The position numbers were made by a program, and so were the translations under genes. DNA of 64,000 bases. Source: Uloborus plumipes (Eukaryota > Arthropoda > Arachnida > Araneae > Uloboridae). Positions 48,875 through 62,850 of the stretch are shown in pieces (position 1 is the stretch's first letter; every line of letters begins with the position of its first letter). The stretch is taken from the NCBI GenBank assembly GCA_038373865.1, contig JAXGGA010002893.1, positions 1 to 64,000 on the forward strand, written 5' to 3'. The notes below the pieces were generated by a model. The model saw nothing but the letters and a program-made list of their open reading frames with translations, did no database searches and had not been told where the DNA came from.

Positions 48875-49369
48875 CTATGGCTTCTTCACTGCGCTACTGA
48901 TAAGACTGTTGGTCAAATTCGCGGGGTAGCAGTTTTCAGTTAAAGTTACAATTAATTGTCTTATTGCTGAGTCTAGATTTGAATTATTGTTGCAAATTTT
49001 TTTGTATCGGGAAATTTGGGAGATGATAATGTTCTTGAAAACATTTTTACTTAGACAACTGTGAAAATGGATAAGTGAGTGCACTTTGAAGTTGAAATCT
49101 TTACGTTTGTCATATAGTGCTAGATTGACATCTTTATCTTCTAATTTAATATAAATGTCGAGAAAAGAAGCAGTGTTGTTACTATTTGTTTGTTTAAGCA
49201 AAAGTTCCTTTGGATAAATATCCTTGTAGAGATTATGGAAGTTACTGTTGTTAAAAATTATGATGTCATCAATGTACCTGAAGGCCTCAAGATCATTATC
49301 GACTAGAAAATTTGACTCATAAATATGAAGAAAAACGTTTGCAAAGGCACTGGAAAAAGACGTACCCAT
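48875..49369 (-). pseudogene. Penelope-like reverse transcriptase, 5'-truncated minus copy
   Basis: 164 residues from MGTSFSSAF (RT motif B region) through FRYIDDI (catalytic YIDD box) to LDIYIKLED and LALYDKRKDFNF, ending SSAVKKP. The reading frame continues upstream of this Met to the inversion junction near 49466 (KQINGIPMGT is in frame here), so the catalytic core of this copy has no frameshift, but the motif A half is missing because the copy is truncated. It differs by one residue (Asn for Lys in LSKNVF) from the plus-strand copy. Confidence 0.85.
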
Positions 49370-49572
49370 GGGAATACCGTTAATTTGCTTGTAAAAATTA
49401 GAACCATTAAAAAGATAGTTTTCGAAAACACAGAATTTAACTAAATTTAGCCAGTAGCTTCTTTTTTTTCCCAGGGTCTTTTGGGAATTTTATCTTTACT
49501 TCCGTTTTTAACAGATTCTTCGCAAGGTCTTTTACTTCTAATTAAAAATATTCCAATATCAACACTTATACA

Positions 49573-50570
49573 ATGATTACTGAAGCAGAATCCAGCCTCA
49601 AGAAAAGGTTACTCGCTTATGATAAAATCTTAAATACAAAGCATCTTAATTTCAAGTTTCCTTTCCTTTTTATTACAGTCAAATTTCATAAAAATCCAAT
49701 TAAATTCAGGTTTGTCACAAGTGGTACTCATTCTTATAACGTGAGAGCCGGATATATTTTCTTCGAAAAACTTAAAAATATCTTGGAAAAAATTGCTGAA
49801 GAAAAAAACTTAATTATTTTGAATAACCAAAAGGTTTTGAACTTTTTAAATAATCGTAATAACAATATTTACAGTATCAACACTTTTGACTTCGAAAATC
49901 TCTTTACAAATATTCCCCATCATCTAATCTTAGACATCTCTAATAAACTCCACGAAAAGTATGAATACTGCATAGGGTCAAAAAGAAGCTACTGGCTAAA
50001 TTTAGTTAAATTCTGTGTTTTCGAAAACTATCTTTTTAATGGTTCTAATTTTTACAAGCAAATTACGGTATTCCCATGGGTACGTCTTTTTCCAGTGCCT
50101 TTGCAAACGTTTTTCTTCATATTTATGAGTCAAATTTTCTAGTCGATAATGATCTTGAGGCCTTCAGGTACATTGATGACATCATAATTTTTAACAACAG
50201 TAACTTCCATAATCTCTACAAGGATATTTATCCAAAGGAACTTTTGCTTAAACAAACAAATAGTAACAACACTGCTTCTTTTCTCGACATTTATATTAAA
50301 TTAGAAGATAAAGATGTCAATCTAGCACTATATGACAAACGTAAAGATTTCAACTTCAAAGTGCACTCACTTATCCATTTTCACAGTTGTCTAAGTAAAA
50401 AGGTTTTCAAGAACATTATCATCTCCCAAATTTCCCGATACAAAAAAATTTGCAACAATAATTCAAATCTAGACTCAGCAATAAGACAATTAATTGTAAC
50501 TTTAACTGAAAACTGCTACCCCGCGAATTTGACCAACAGTCTTATCAGTAGCGCAGTGAAGAAGCCATAG
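49573..50570 (+). pseudogene. Penelope-like reverse transcriptase, plus copy with 1-base deletion
   Basis: First piece (49573-50142) holds KFHKNPIKFRFVTSGT, the motif A region FDFENLFTNIP, and LFNGSNFYKQI. At about 50064 one A is missing compared with the inverted copy (AATTACGG against AATTAACGG), which throws the reading frame; the rest, with motif B, YIDD and the thumb-like end SSAVKKP, continues in another frame (50076-50570). RT type agrees with Penelope-like elements, which prime at exposed chromosome ends or nicks. The N-terminal region is absent (5' truncation at the pseudo-LTR). No endonuclease domain follows: the ~280 bp up to the terminal repeat is non-coding. Not functional as it stands. 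Confidence 0.85.
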
Positions 50571-50740
50571 GTTGGTAGTTCTTACAGTGTTGTTTAAAAG
50601 TTCTTGTTTTTGTATTTCTTGTAATTTCATGTCATCTGTTCTATTTGAATTTTATTGATTATATATAGTGTCTTTTGAATTGTATTCTCTCGTGTATATG
50701 CATAAATGTATTGGACTTCTAGTGACCTACTGCTTGCTTG

Positions 50741-50808
50741 TGAGATGTCGGGGGCTAAAAGTTGCATCTTTTTAGGCGTTTTGCCTGCAACTTGCTAGAA
50801 ACATCTCA
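50741..50808 (+). other. structured RNA segment in the Penelope-like 3' UTR (plus copy)
   Basis: Same nested stems as in the inverted copy at 48637-48704, between the RT stop and the terminal direct repeat. Confidence 0.5.
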
Positions 50809-51031
50809 CTCCACTTTTCCCTACCCTAGGGGGTCCCCCTGATGAAGGCCCCAGGGTCTTTTGGGAATTTTATCTTTACTTCCGTTTTTAACAGATTCTT
50901 CGCAAGGTCTTTTACTTCTAATTAAAAATATGTCTGCTACCAGTTTCAAAGAGCTGCCATAGGCGCCTTTTGACATGTGTGGTGAAGTTTATATTTCTGT
51001 TCTATATGATTCTTCAACTACTTTGTTTATG

Positions 51032-51033
<2 letters not shown>

Positions 51034-51128
<95 letters not shown>
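51034..51128. repeat. (AT)n microsatellite
   Basis: About 95 bp of uninterrupted TA dinucleotides about 100 bp beyond the Penelope-like element. Confidence 0.95.
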
Positions 51129-54689
<3,561 letters not shown>

Positions 54690-54775
54690 GAGGGCCTACA
54701 ACCGGCAGGCATTGAACCCATTACTCTCTAGTCTCCACAGCGTGCTTGCACATTTCTTTTCAACAACATGCACTC
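54690..54775 (-). repeat. candidate tRNA-derived SINE head
   Basis: Minus-strand GGGTTCAATGCCTGCC matches a pol III B box (GGTTCRANNCC), preceded by GCAAGCACGCTGTGGAGACT and AGAGAGTAAT, an A-box-like context. The body and ends were not delimited. Confidence 0.4.
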
Positions 54776-55011
54776 CAGTCAGAAGCCTTAAGTACCCAAT
54801 GTATTGCCGCATAACACGATGATGTATGTAAATAAGTTTTTTTTTTCCTTTTGAACCTCCATCCGTAACTAAATGGGTGTATAAGAACGGTCGAAATCAC
54901 TTATCAACGTGACACTTTTTTACGGATATTCATTCAACGAAACACACATACACACACGCGCGCATTTGTGCAGTTGAAGTGCAATGTAAAAAGGGGGAAG
55001 TGAAATAGGCT

Positions 55012-55449
55012 ACACTGCAAAAATGAACAGTTGTTTTTACAATATAATACTGGCAGCCGATGCTCTAATTTAAAACCGTTTAATTTTGCAGTAAAAAACT
55101 GCAAAACTAGCAATTTTAATTTCGTACGGTTAAGTTTGAAAATTTTCTGTTTATAGCCGTAAGATTTAGCTGTGCTATACTGTAAAAACAACAGTATAAT
55201 ACTGTATAACAGAAAAATTTTCAATTTTACAGTTAAGTATTGTACAATTAGAAATTGTATAGTTTAATATGTGTAAAATTAGCATTTTTTACAGTTGGTT
55301 ACTATTAAATTAGCTGTATTATACTGTAAAAACAACAGTAAAATACTGGCAGCAGAGGATCCAGTTTTAAACTGTAAAATACATAGTAATAACTATAAAA
55401 CTAGCAATTTTACAGTTTATTACTGTAAAATTAGAAATTTTACTGTGTA
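55012..55449. repeat. ACTGTAAAATTAGCAATTTTACAG palindromic repeat, copy 2
   Basis: Same family as 14471-14852: repeated AATACTGGCAGC blocks (near 55046 and 55343), TTTACAGTTTATTACTGTAA and AAACTAGCAATTTTACAG. The outer ends CTACACTGCAAAAA and (minus strand) CTACACAGTAAAA are weakly inverted. Confidence 0.75.
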
Positions 55450-55611
55450 GCAGACAAAATAATGGCTCTGTGGATAAGAAGTATTGTCTTGTTTACCTTT
55501 CATCTATGCAAAATAACTTTAATAAACATGCATCGGACCTTTTACAGAATCATTTTTGTTTTGGGAAGGAGGTATAGAATTTCTTGCACTCGAATTAGTA
55601 CTTTAGCATAC

Positions 55612-56535
55612 ATACATGGTGTCAAGGAGATTAAAGAGGAGGAGCTAAATCTCTGCTATCTAAAAGTGGCAACGAATTCTCACCCGCCGCCAGAGGACGC
55701 TAGCTGAAACGCTCCCTATCTCCTACGGGAATCAATGTAAATGATACTGAATTTGTCATCCTTTTAAATGCTGCTATGGGGAAGAAAAAATTTTTTTTTC
55801 AACTGGATTTTGGTGTAAATCTTCGATTGACATTATGAATTAAATATGAATTTCATCCCACGAAAATAGGTGCCGTATTTTTTGATTAATAGGTTTAATC
55901 GAATGCACTTACCAACTTGCCAAATCTGACAGAATCTCATTTTAAAAGACTGCTGTTGGCAAGAATATTTTTTTTAATTGGAATTTCGCTCAAACCATTG
56001 ATTAACATTATGAACTAAATATATTTAATAAATACATTTAAACTAATAATTATTTTGTCTACTAAATATATTTAATTAATAACAAAATTAAATTCTGACA
56101 TAATTATTTTTTTGCCTCATGCTTAATTTATCAACAATTTAGAGAACTGATTCTCAGCAAAAATTATATCGTACAATGCAAAGAAAATGTCACATACAGT
56201 CGCATATATGTCAAATTTGGCAAGTAGCTAGATGCCGTCGATTAAACATCTTTCTTAAAAAATACGGCAAAATTTCAGTGAGGTGGATCAAAGTCATATT
56301 TAGTTCATAATGTTAATCGATGGTTTACACCAAAATCCGGTTGAAAAAAATTTTTTTCTTTCCCATAGCAGCATTTAAAAAGATGACAGATTCAGTATCA
56401 TTTACATTGATTCCCGTAGGAGATAGGGAGCGTTTCAGCTAGCGTCCTCTGGCGGCGGGTGAGAATTCGTTGCCACTTTCAAACTAGCGCATCCGTAGAA
56501 CATTTCTCTCCTTCTTTCTACTCCGTGCATGGTGT
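55612..56535. mobile_element. inverted-repeat element with ~270-bp arms
   Basis: Arms at about 55667-55920 and 56210-56480 are reverse complements: from the outside in, AAAGTGGCAACGAATTCTCA, then CCCGCCGCCAGAGGACGCTA, GATAGGGAGCGTTTCAGC in reverse, and a further block with GATTTTGGTGTAAA. Weaker pairing extends outward to about 55612 and 56535. The ~290-bp centre is AT-rich. Read inward, the last residues of frames entering either arm end in the same peptide, LKVATNSHPPPEDAS. No transposase inside, so it is non-autonomous; no target duplication was established. Confidence 0.7.
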
Positions 56536-57262
56536 ATTCATATTGAACAGGACAAAAAGAATAGCCCAGTGTGACTGCTGTAACAGATTTATTTAGGAGA
56601 AAAAAATTTATTTTACAACTACAATTATACAAGTTTTATTCGGCAGCAAGGAAAAACCATCGAATGACGAACGCGCCGCTAGAGGTGCTGTTAAACAAAA
56701 TGTCGTCCATGCAGGAGAAAGCGTTCTGCGTTTTCACATATGAATTAGTAAGGACGTTTACCAAGACATGCTCTCTGAGTGTTTGCTTCCCTAGCTGGAG
56801 GAAGCAGCCACTCAGAGAGCTGTTCCTGATTTCATTTTACAGCAAAATGATGCTCCCCCACGTTGGAATAAAAACGTACGTGAGTTCCGGAATGGACGTA
56901 TACTCATCGCTGAATTGGCTGTTCTAAGAAAAATGATTTAACATTGCTTTGTTGGCTGGCGAGATCAACAGATCTAACGCTTTGTGACCTTTTTTTTTCT
57001 TAGGCTTCTTTAAAGACAAAATGTTTGCAAAGCAGCTGATAACTGCAGTGTTAAACTCCATCACAGGGAATACGCTATCACGAGAGAGAAAGAAGCTTGA
57101 TTACCGTATAGACATTTGTCATGTCACCGGAAGGGCACTTATTAAACATCGGTAGAAACTTGAATGAATGTAGCTTTGAGTTAAATTTGAATGTTCTAAA
57201 TATATCAATAAAAAGGTTCACAATCGTGTTGTCTTTTTGTCCCATTTAATATGAAACACCCT
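56531..57262 (+). pseudogene. mariner/IS630-type transposon relic with internal deletion
   Basis: The ends are inverted: the left starts GGTGTATTCATATTGAACAG then GACAAAAAGA, and the right (minus strand) GGTGTTTCATATTAAATGGG then ACAAAAAGA. Between them are plus-strand remains of a transposase: SSMQEKAFCVFTYELVRTFT from the N-terminal helix-turn-helix (DUF4817-like) region, then LQQNDAPPRWNKNVREF around the second catalytic Asp, FFLGFFKDKMF from the third-acid region, and LDYRIDICHVTGRALIKH at the C-terminus. About two thirds of the gene is missing and stops interrupt the rest. The family match is from memory of the motifs. Confidence 0.75.
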
Positions 57263-57263
57263 G

Positions 57264-57470
57264 TACTGAAAAAAAACAGTATAATACTGGCAGCAGAGAT
57301 TCCAGTTTAAAACTGTAAAATGCACGGTAATAAACTAAAATTAGACATTTTACTGTTTATTACTGTAAAATTAGAAAATTTTGCAGTTCAGTACTGTAAA
57401 TTTAGTAATTTTTACAGTTCATTACTACACAATTGGCTGTATTGTACTGTAAAAACATTATCTATTTGCA
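57264..57470. repeat. ACTGTAAAATTAGCAATTTTACAG palindromic repeat, copy 3
   Basis: Includes CAGTATAATACTGGCAGCAG, TTCCAGTTTAAAACTGTAAA and GTTTATTACTGTAAAATTAG blocks. It starts directly at the end of the mariner relic. Confidence 0.7.
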
Positions 57471-60366
57471 GCGTAATTTTTAATAAAACATTGCAGATGT
57501 TCTAAAAGAAGTGTTTAGTCAGCCGTTCAAACGTGCACAAATTGACTAGAATTTTCTACATCATCAGAATCGCTGAACGAAAACATTGAGATTTTTTTTT
57601 GCAACCTATACTATATAAAGTAGTGTCTGAGAATAAATGGCTAATTGCCAAGTAAACAGTTCGACAGGCTAAGCCATGTTATGCGTACATTTTTAATATA
57701 CCTCTAACTTTTTTTCTCTCTCTCTTTTTTAAGATTCGTATCTTTATCCTGTCTACATAGAGTATGATTTGAATTCGCAAAATTATATATATCATTTTAA
57801 TTCACGATTTTTTTGTTCAAACTATAATAAGTTTTAATACTGTACATTTATTTTTAGTACAAGTAAAACATTTTCATTGTGAAATAGTTCATTTATTCTA
57901 ATTTAAATTCTTATAAAATCATATTATTTGATCATGGCAAATATCATATTAATTATTAACCTGCTTTAATTAAAATATTTTACAACGTCTAATGTTTATT
58001 TAACATGTGTTTCATGCTTGCCAGTTATGCCAAAAAAATACATATCTTATGTATCTTGGCAGGAAAAAAACAAAGAGTTTTTGTTTTTGTCTTATTGTTT
58101 TTTTATTTTATTATTATTTATTTATTTATTTCACTTTTAATGTATTCTTTAATTTTCAGTCACAAGGCAGGTTTAGATTCAATATGACTTTTCAGAAAAA
58201 CTTTTTTTTGATGTTCCATATAAGTTTCAGTAAGCCCCCACTAGTTTCATAAGGAAATAATATGAAAACGAAGGAAGAAAATGAAAAAAAAAGTAAAATG
58301 TAAAGATTTCCTTTTTTTCCCCTTTTCAGGCTGCTTAATATGGGAGATCACAAACTAAAAGTTTGATCCAATCAGGCGACAGTCAATTAGTTTTAAAATT
58401 TCAGTTCTATAATACTGGAAAACAAAAATATAATTATTTTCTTTCAACGTTAAAGTTGTATTTGTATATATTTTTTTATAATATTTATTAACATTTTTTG
58501 TTTACCGTGTAGTCAGCCTAAGCTCTCAAGCTTCGGAAATTACACCATCTGGTTTAAATACCACCTGATTAAATTTAGAAAAAAATAGTGTTAGAGTAAG
58601 GAAGGAGCTTCAGGCTTACTTAGTCCTTTTAGTTTATAAAATCATACAATTTTCACTACTAGTTTTGATGCTTTGACAAGAAATTTAAAATTTTAAAAGC
58701 AGAAGAAATCTAATAAATTAGTTGTAAAGAATTTTAAATGAAAACATAAATTTATAGAAGAATTTTCAGCAATCCAGCAATAAAAGAACTAGCATTTATA
58801 CCAAATCTTATGTCTGAGCAATTTAGAAAGCTTATTCGAAATTCTGTCTTTGATATATTCAAACGGAAAGTGTTATGGCATTAAATCGCAAGGGTAATAA
58901 CAAATGCAAAAGAATAACGGATCATGATATATCTGCAAGCATTTTAGATTTTACGATAAAATGAATTGTTTTGTGTTTATGTATGATTCCAGATAAATAT
59001 TCCTCGAACCATAAAATTGGAAAGAAAGATTTTAAATCAAATTACCAATAATGTTTTTGCTGCTGCGCAATTTCAAGCATCTTTAAGAGTATTTTGAGTG
59101 CATTCATAATGAAACTGGAAAGTTTCAAATTAGATATAATCGACATAAAATTAGACGAACCTTAAATATTTAATAAAGGATGAAACCAAGTCAAGCGGTT
59201 GTTTTGAAAAATATAACTTCTGCAATATGTACAATTGTGCTAAAAAAATTACATATGTGCAAAAATAAAATTTTTAAATTTCTGATTTTAATAGCTTAAT
59301 ATAAATATTTAAATCAATTCTAATTTATAATATCTAATATTAAAAAAATTAAAAACTCCTGTTGCAGCAAATTGTATTTTAATTTTAAATAAACAAGTGT
59401 CCGTACCAATTAATGCATAACAAACTTACTAGTGAAACAAACTAAATTGTTCATGTCACTCATCAGCAGCCTACCAACGGCACAATATATTTACAAAAGA
59501 AGTTTTAAGCTGATAACAGCATCAAATTTTTTGTCTTTTGTTTTTATATTACAATGAGTAATCGGGTGCTATAAATAATTTTAATACTTTGCTTTTATTT
59601 TCTTTTTATTTTAATTTTGAAGTTTAAAACAACAAATTTAACGATTCATTTACTTTCCAAAATTCAAATGCAGTTATTTCAGAGCTTTTCAACTAATAAA
59701 TCAGTTTATCAATCAAGCACGCGTTTAAATGTTCGAGCGTTTCTTAAAAGCGATAAACTTGCATTAAAATGACGTACTACACGAATAAGATAGATACTTG
59801 AAAAATACTTGATAAAAGAAAAAGATACCTGTGAATTTTTCAGCGAAAACATAACGATATACATTTTTATTCATATATGCTAACAAATCAAATTTAATGC
59901 AAATGTCTTGAAGAGGATAAGAACGCGACATTCTGGTAAACAGAAAACTTGAATAAAATAAGTTTTTGAGACTGAAATACAAAGAGCTGACTCTTTTCAA
60001 GTTTTTTCCACAGCTTCTTTAAACTGTTTCAGTTAGTATATTTCTACATGTTTTATCCACCCTAAATAAAAATAAATGTTCTACATAAAAATTCAAATTT
60101 ATTGAAGATATAAGATGCATTGTTTTCAACAAAACATTATACCCCTTCCCCTTTATTTTTGCTCTTATACATATAGTAAAGTTTTTTGGCTTTATTAGGA
60201 AGGAAGCAATATCATTTTAATCTTTGAAGCGGCTGATATTTTTTTTAAATTTATTTTTCCCCTTTTTTTCTTACGTACATAAATTTATCATCTTCATTAT
60301 AAACTTATAACAAAATTTTATACTACTTTCAAACCCTTGTTAAAATCTAAAGCAAATTAATACAAA
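57471..60366. other. unassigned AT-rich DNA
   Basis: No gene, RNA or bounded element recognised. Frames of 60-81 codons at 58005-58252 are low-complexity and overlap one another. Confidence 0.45.
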
Positions 60367-60392
60367 TGCAATACACTGCCAGCTCGATTATT
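60367..60392. repeat. partial copy of the CAATACNCNGCCAACTC family
   Basis: TGCAATACACTGCCAGCTCG matches the arms of the palindromic repeat at 12473-12590. Confidence 0.5.
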
Positions 60393-60753
60393 GTACCCGG
60401 AGACCATAGGTTGCTGGTGCACCAAAAAAGTGGCGGGTCAAAAGAAACGTATGCGGGAGAAGGGGGGGGGGCAGAAGGAAGCACCTATGAAACCTTTTTT
60501 TTTTTAGAATGTTGTTTATTATTGGATTTTAACACTAATGCTTAAATGACCTATTAAAAAATGCGATATACGACCTCAAAAGTTATGACGGATGGCCACC
60601 GTAGACATCCACTTTCCGATTCTAAGTTCTATTCTTATGAAATACCCTGAAAAAAAGTCCATATTTTGGAATAAGCAGTTTTTACTTTTATAAAATAAAT
60701 CACTCTACTGAGTAAAAAAGGATTTCAATCTATCATTAGTTTTTTATTCTGGA
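60393..60753. other. unassigned DNA
   Basis: Contains an 11-base G-run near 60463 and a T-run near 60499. No gene recognised. Confidence 0.4.
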
Positions 60754-61069
60754 CTAGCTGTACACGCATGGCTTTGCCCGTGGTATAAAATTAAAAGTTC
60801 ATTTGTAAAAAATTGATATAGCAGAAAAAATACTTTAGTTATGTTATAATTCAACTATAATTCCTTCAAAGAAAAAATAAAAATTTGGTTTGGACCCCAC
60901 ACTACTTCTTTTTACGTGTAAATTTCTTAGTAGATGCCTTAAGTGCTAAAATAGTACTTGGAGTGAACAAGATAAAAGTTCAAACATTTACATCCCTAGT
61001 TTGCCACGAAACAGTGCAAAAAATGTTTAACAATGATTAGTCTCCTAAATATCACCGATTTTAACACCA

Positions 61070-61320
61070 TTCAGTGGATTTTTCGCAAAATATCGCCAAT
61101 GGCGCCAAATTCCCCCTCCCCCCCTCAAAAAAATCGCTTAATTTGTCGCTAAGTTGGCGTCAAACGGCGCCCACAAGCTTGGCGATACATCGGCAAGTGG
61201 TCGCGCCAATTCATATCACTTTTGTCTGCATTGAAATTAACACTGATTTGCCCAATAAAAGGGGTAAGACACCCCCTTGGAGACATTCGAATGCAACCCC
61301 AAGGGGAGGTGCACAAAAAT
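61070..61320. repeat. G/C-rich repeat block inside the candidate Helitron
   Basis: Contains TTCCCCCTCCCCCCCTC and an inverted pair near 61270-61313 (CACCCCCTTGG and CCAAGGGGAGGTG). The overlapping 60-106-codon frames on both strands are probably by-products. Looks like a nested MITE remnant. Confidence 0.35.
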
Positions 61321-61674
61321 AAGCCAAAAGAGAAAATAAGAACAATTTTGTTATCACAGAAATCTTACCAAAGTTTAAAAGAAGAAGAAAGTTTTCTTTC
61401 CTAACTTCAAAAACCAAAATAATACATTTTCCGAAATGACACACTTTAGAAAGAACATTGCAATATTGCAATACGATACAAGTAATTATACTGAAATAGA
61501 ATTGAATGCCAAATTGTAAAAAAAACGCCAAAAATTAACTTTTAATATTGTCTTTTATTACTTATTAAATGCAATTACTGCTGCAAATTACAGTCCAACA
61601 AGAAATAATCACATTGCAAAAATATATTTTGAGCACTTTTTTCTTTTAAACTCAACTGATCCTAAAAGTTTTAA

Positions 61675-61899
61675 CCGCTTGCCTGATTATTCCGAGTTAT
61701 CTCGGGCTCGTATGAGTTGCAAGTAATTATTATCCCGAGCAAACTCGGGTGAAACTAAATGATTTTCAACCTATAAAAAATTAAAAATCAACTTGAAACC
61801 TACATATTTTGTTTGTTTCATTCCGTTGTAGTTAAAAATTAAATTAAAAAAAAAAAAAAAATTGCAATTTTTTTTCAAAAAAATTTGTAAGGGAAGCGG
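61675..61899. mobile_element. piggyBac-like MITE, TTAA target duplication
   Basis: 225 bp flanked by TTAA at 61671-61674 and 61900-61903. The ends are CCGCTTGCC and (minus strand) CCGCTTCCC. Inside, the CCGAGTTATCTCGG and CCCGAGCAAACTCGGG palindromes are followed by AT-rich sequence. No coding capacity. Confidence 0.6.
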
Positions 61900-62850
61900 T
61901 TAAGGATTAGTCATAGAAATTTCGTGTATTATTCTTCACAATGATAATAAAAATAATAAACATCGACAAACATCAACCAACAAACGATACTGCAATTTAC
62001 CATTTACTGCAATTTATATTGAAATAAATTAATAATGAAGTAAAATATGTTTTGCAGACGACAAATTTAGAATGGTTTGCTATCATGTTGTCTCTTTTTT
62101 GACCTCATTTGGTTAAAGAATTATTCCCTCTTCTGTACATCTTGTCAGATCGCAAAAATGTCTCTTAACTCACAAAAATGGTACGCGTCAGTTTCTTCCT
62201 TCTCTACCTATTTTAAAGAAAGGACTCTATTTCTCATTTGATTGACAGGTGCCATATTATCACGATTTTATTATATTTCATTTGACTAATTTTAATGAGC
62301 CTTGGAGTTTGGATTGCTACAAAAACAAATACATTTTTAAGATTATTAAGGGAAAAAATACGGAACAAATAAACGAAATAAAAACGTAACCGTGGTAAAA
62401 ACCTGAAAAGTTGATTTTCGTTGATAAAATATTTCATTTCAGCTTTTCCATTTTAGAATCATTTGGCTTGCTTTGCTGAAGGTAAGCCTTGAATTTCCGG
62501 GATTCTAAAACCAATTTACAGCTCTTCTAATGCTCGTAGAAACTTCAAACTGACATCATTTTTAGCAGAAGTTTTCAAGCTTTTGAATGACATAAGACTT
62601 GAAAATGTGTATGAAATATTTCTTCCCTATTTCATCGAATTTTCGCTAAGAATTAGAATAGAAAAAGAACGAAATAGAATTTTCGAAAAATCGCTTCGTA
62701 GTGCATAACCCCATGCTACAAACTAATTTTGTGCCAAATTTCATGAAAATGGACAGAACGATTTTGGCGCTACGCGCGTAACACACAGACAGAAGGTAAG
62801 AATGAAAGAAAGACAGACAGACCCACCTTTAGCTTTATTATTAGTAGAGA

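Larger units (their letters stand above)
60754..62850 (-). mobile_element. candidate non-autonomous Helitron
   Basis: On the minus strand the 3' end reads CACGGGCAAAGCCATGCGTG then TACAGCTAG, with a CACG/CGTG stem (60763-60766 and 60779-60782), terminal CTAG at 60757-60754 and T next, as Helitrons require. The proposed 5' end TCTCTACTAATAATAAAGCT at 62850 is also Helitron-like, and the following GCGCGTAGCGCCAAAATCGT is common near Helitron 5' ends. However, the base before TC is T rather than A, so the 5' boundary or the pairing of the two ends is uncertain. No Rep or helicase inside. Confidence 0.5.

Noticed and set aside
50830..50880. Hammerhead ribozyme at the Penelope-like terminal repeat
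   Set aside because: A CTGATGA core is present and such ribozymes are known in Penelope-like elements, but no GAAA follows a plausible stem II; TTTT stands in its place.
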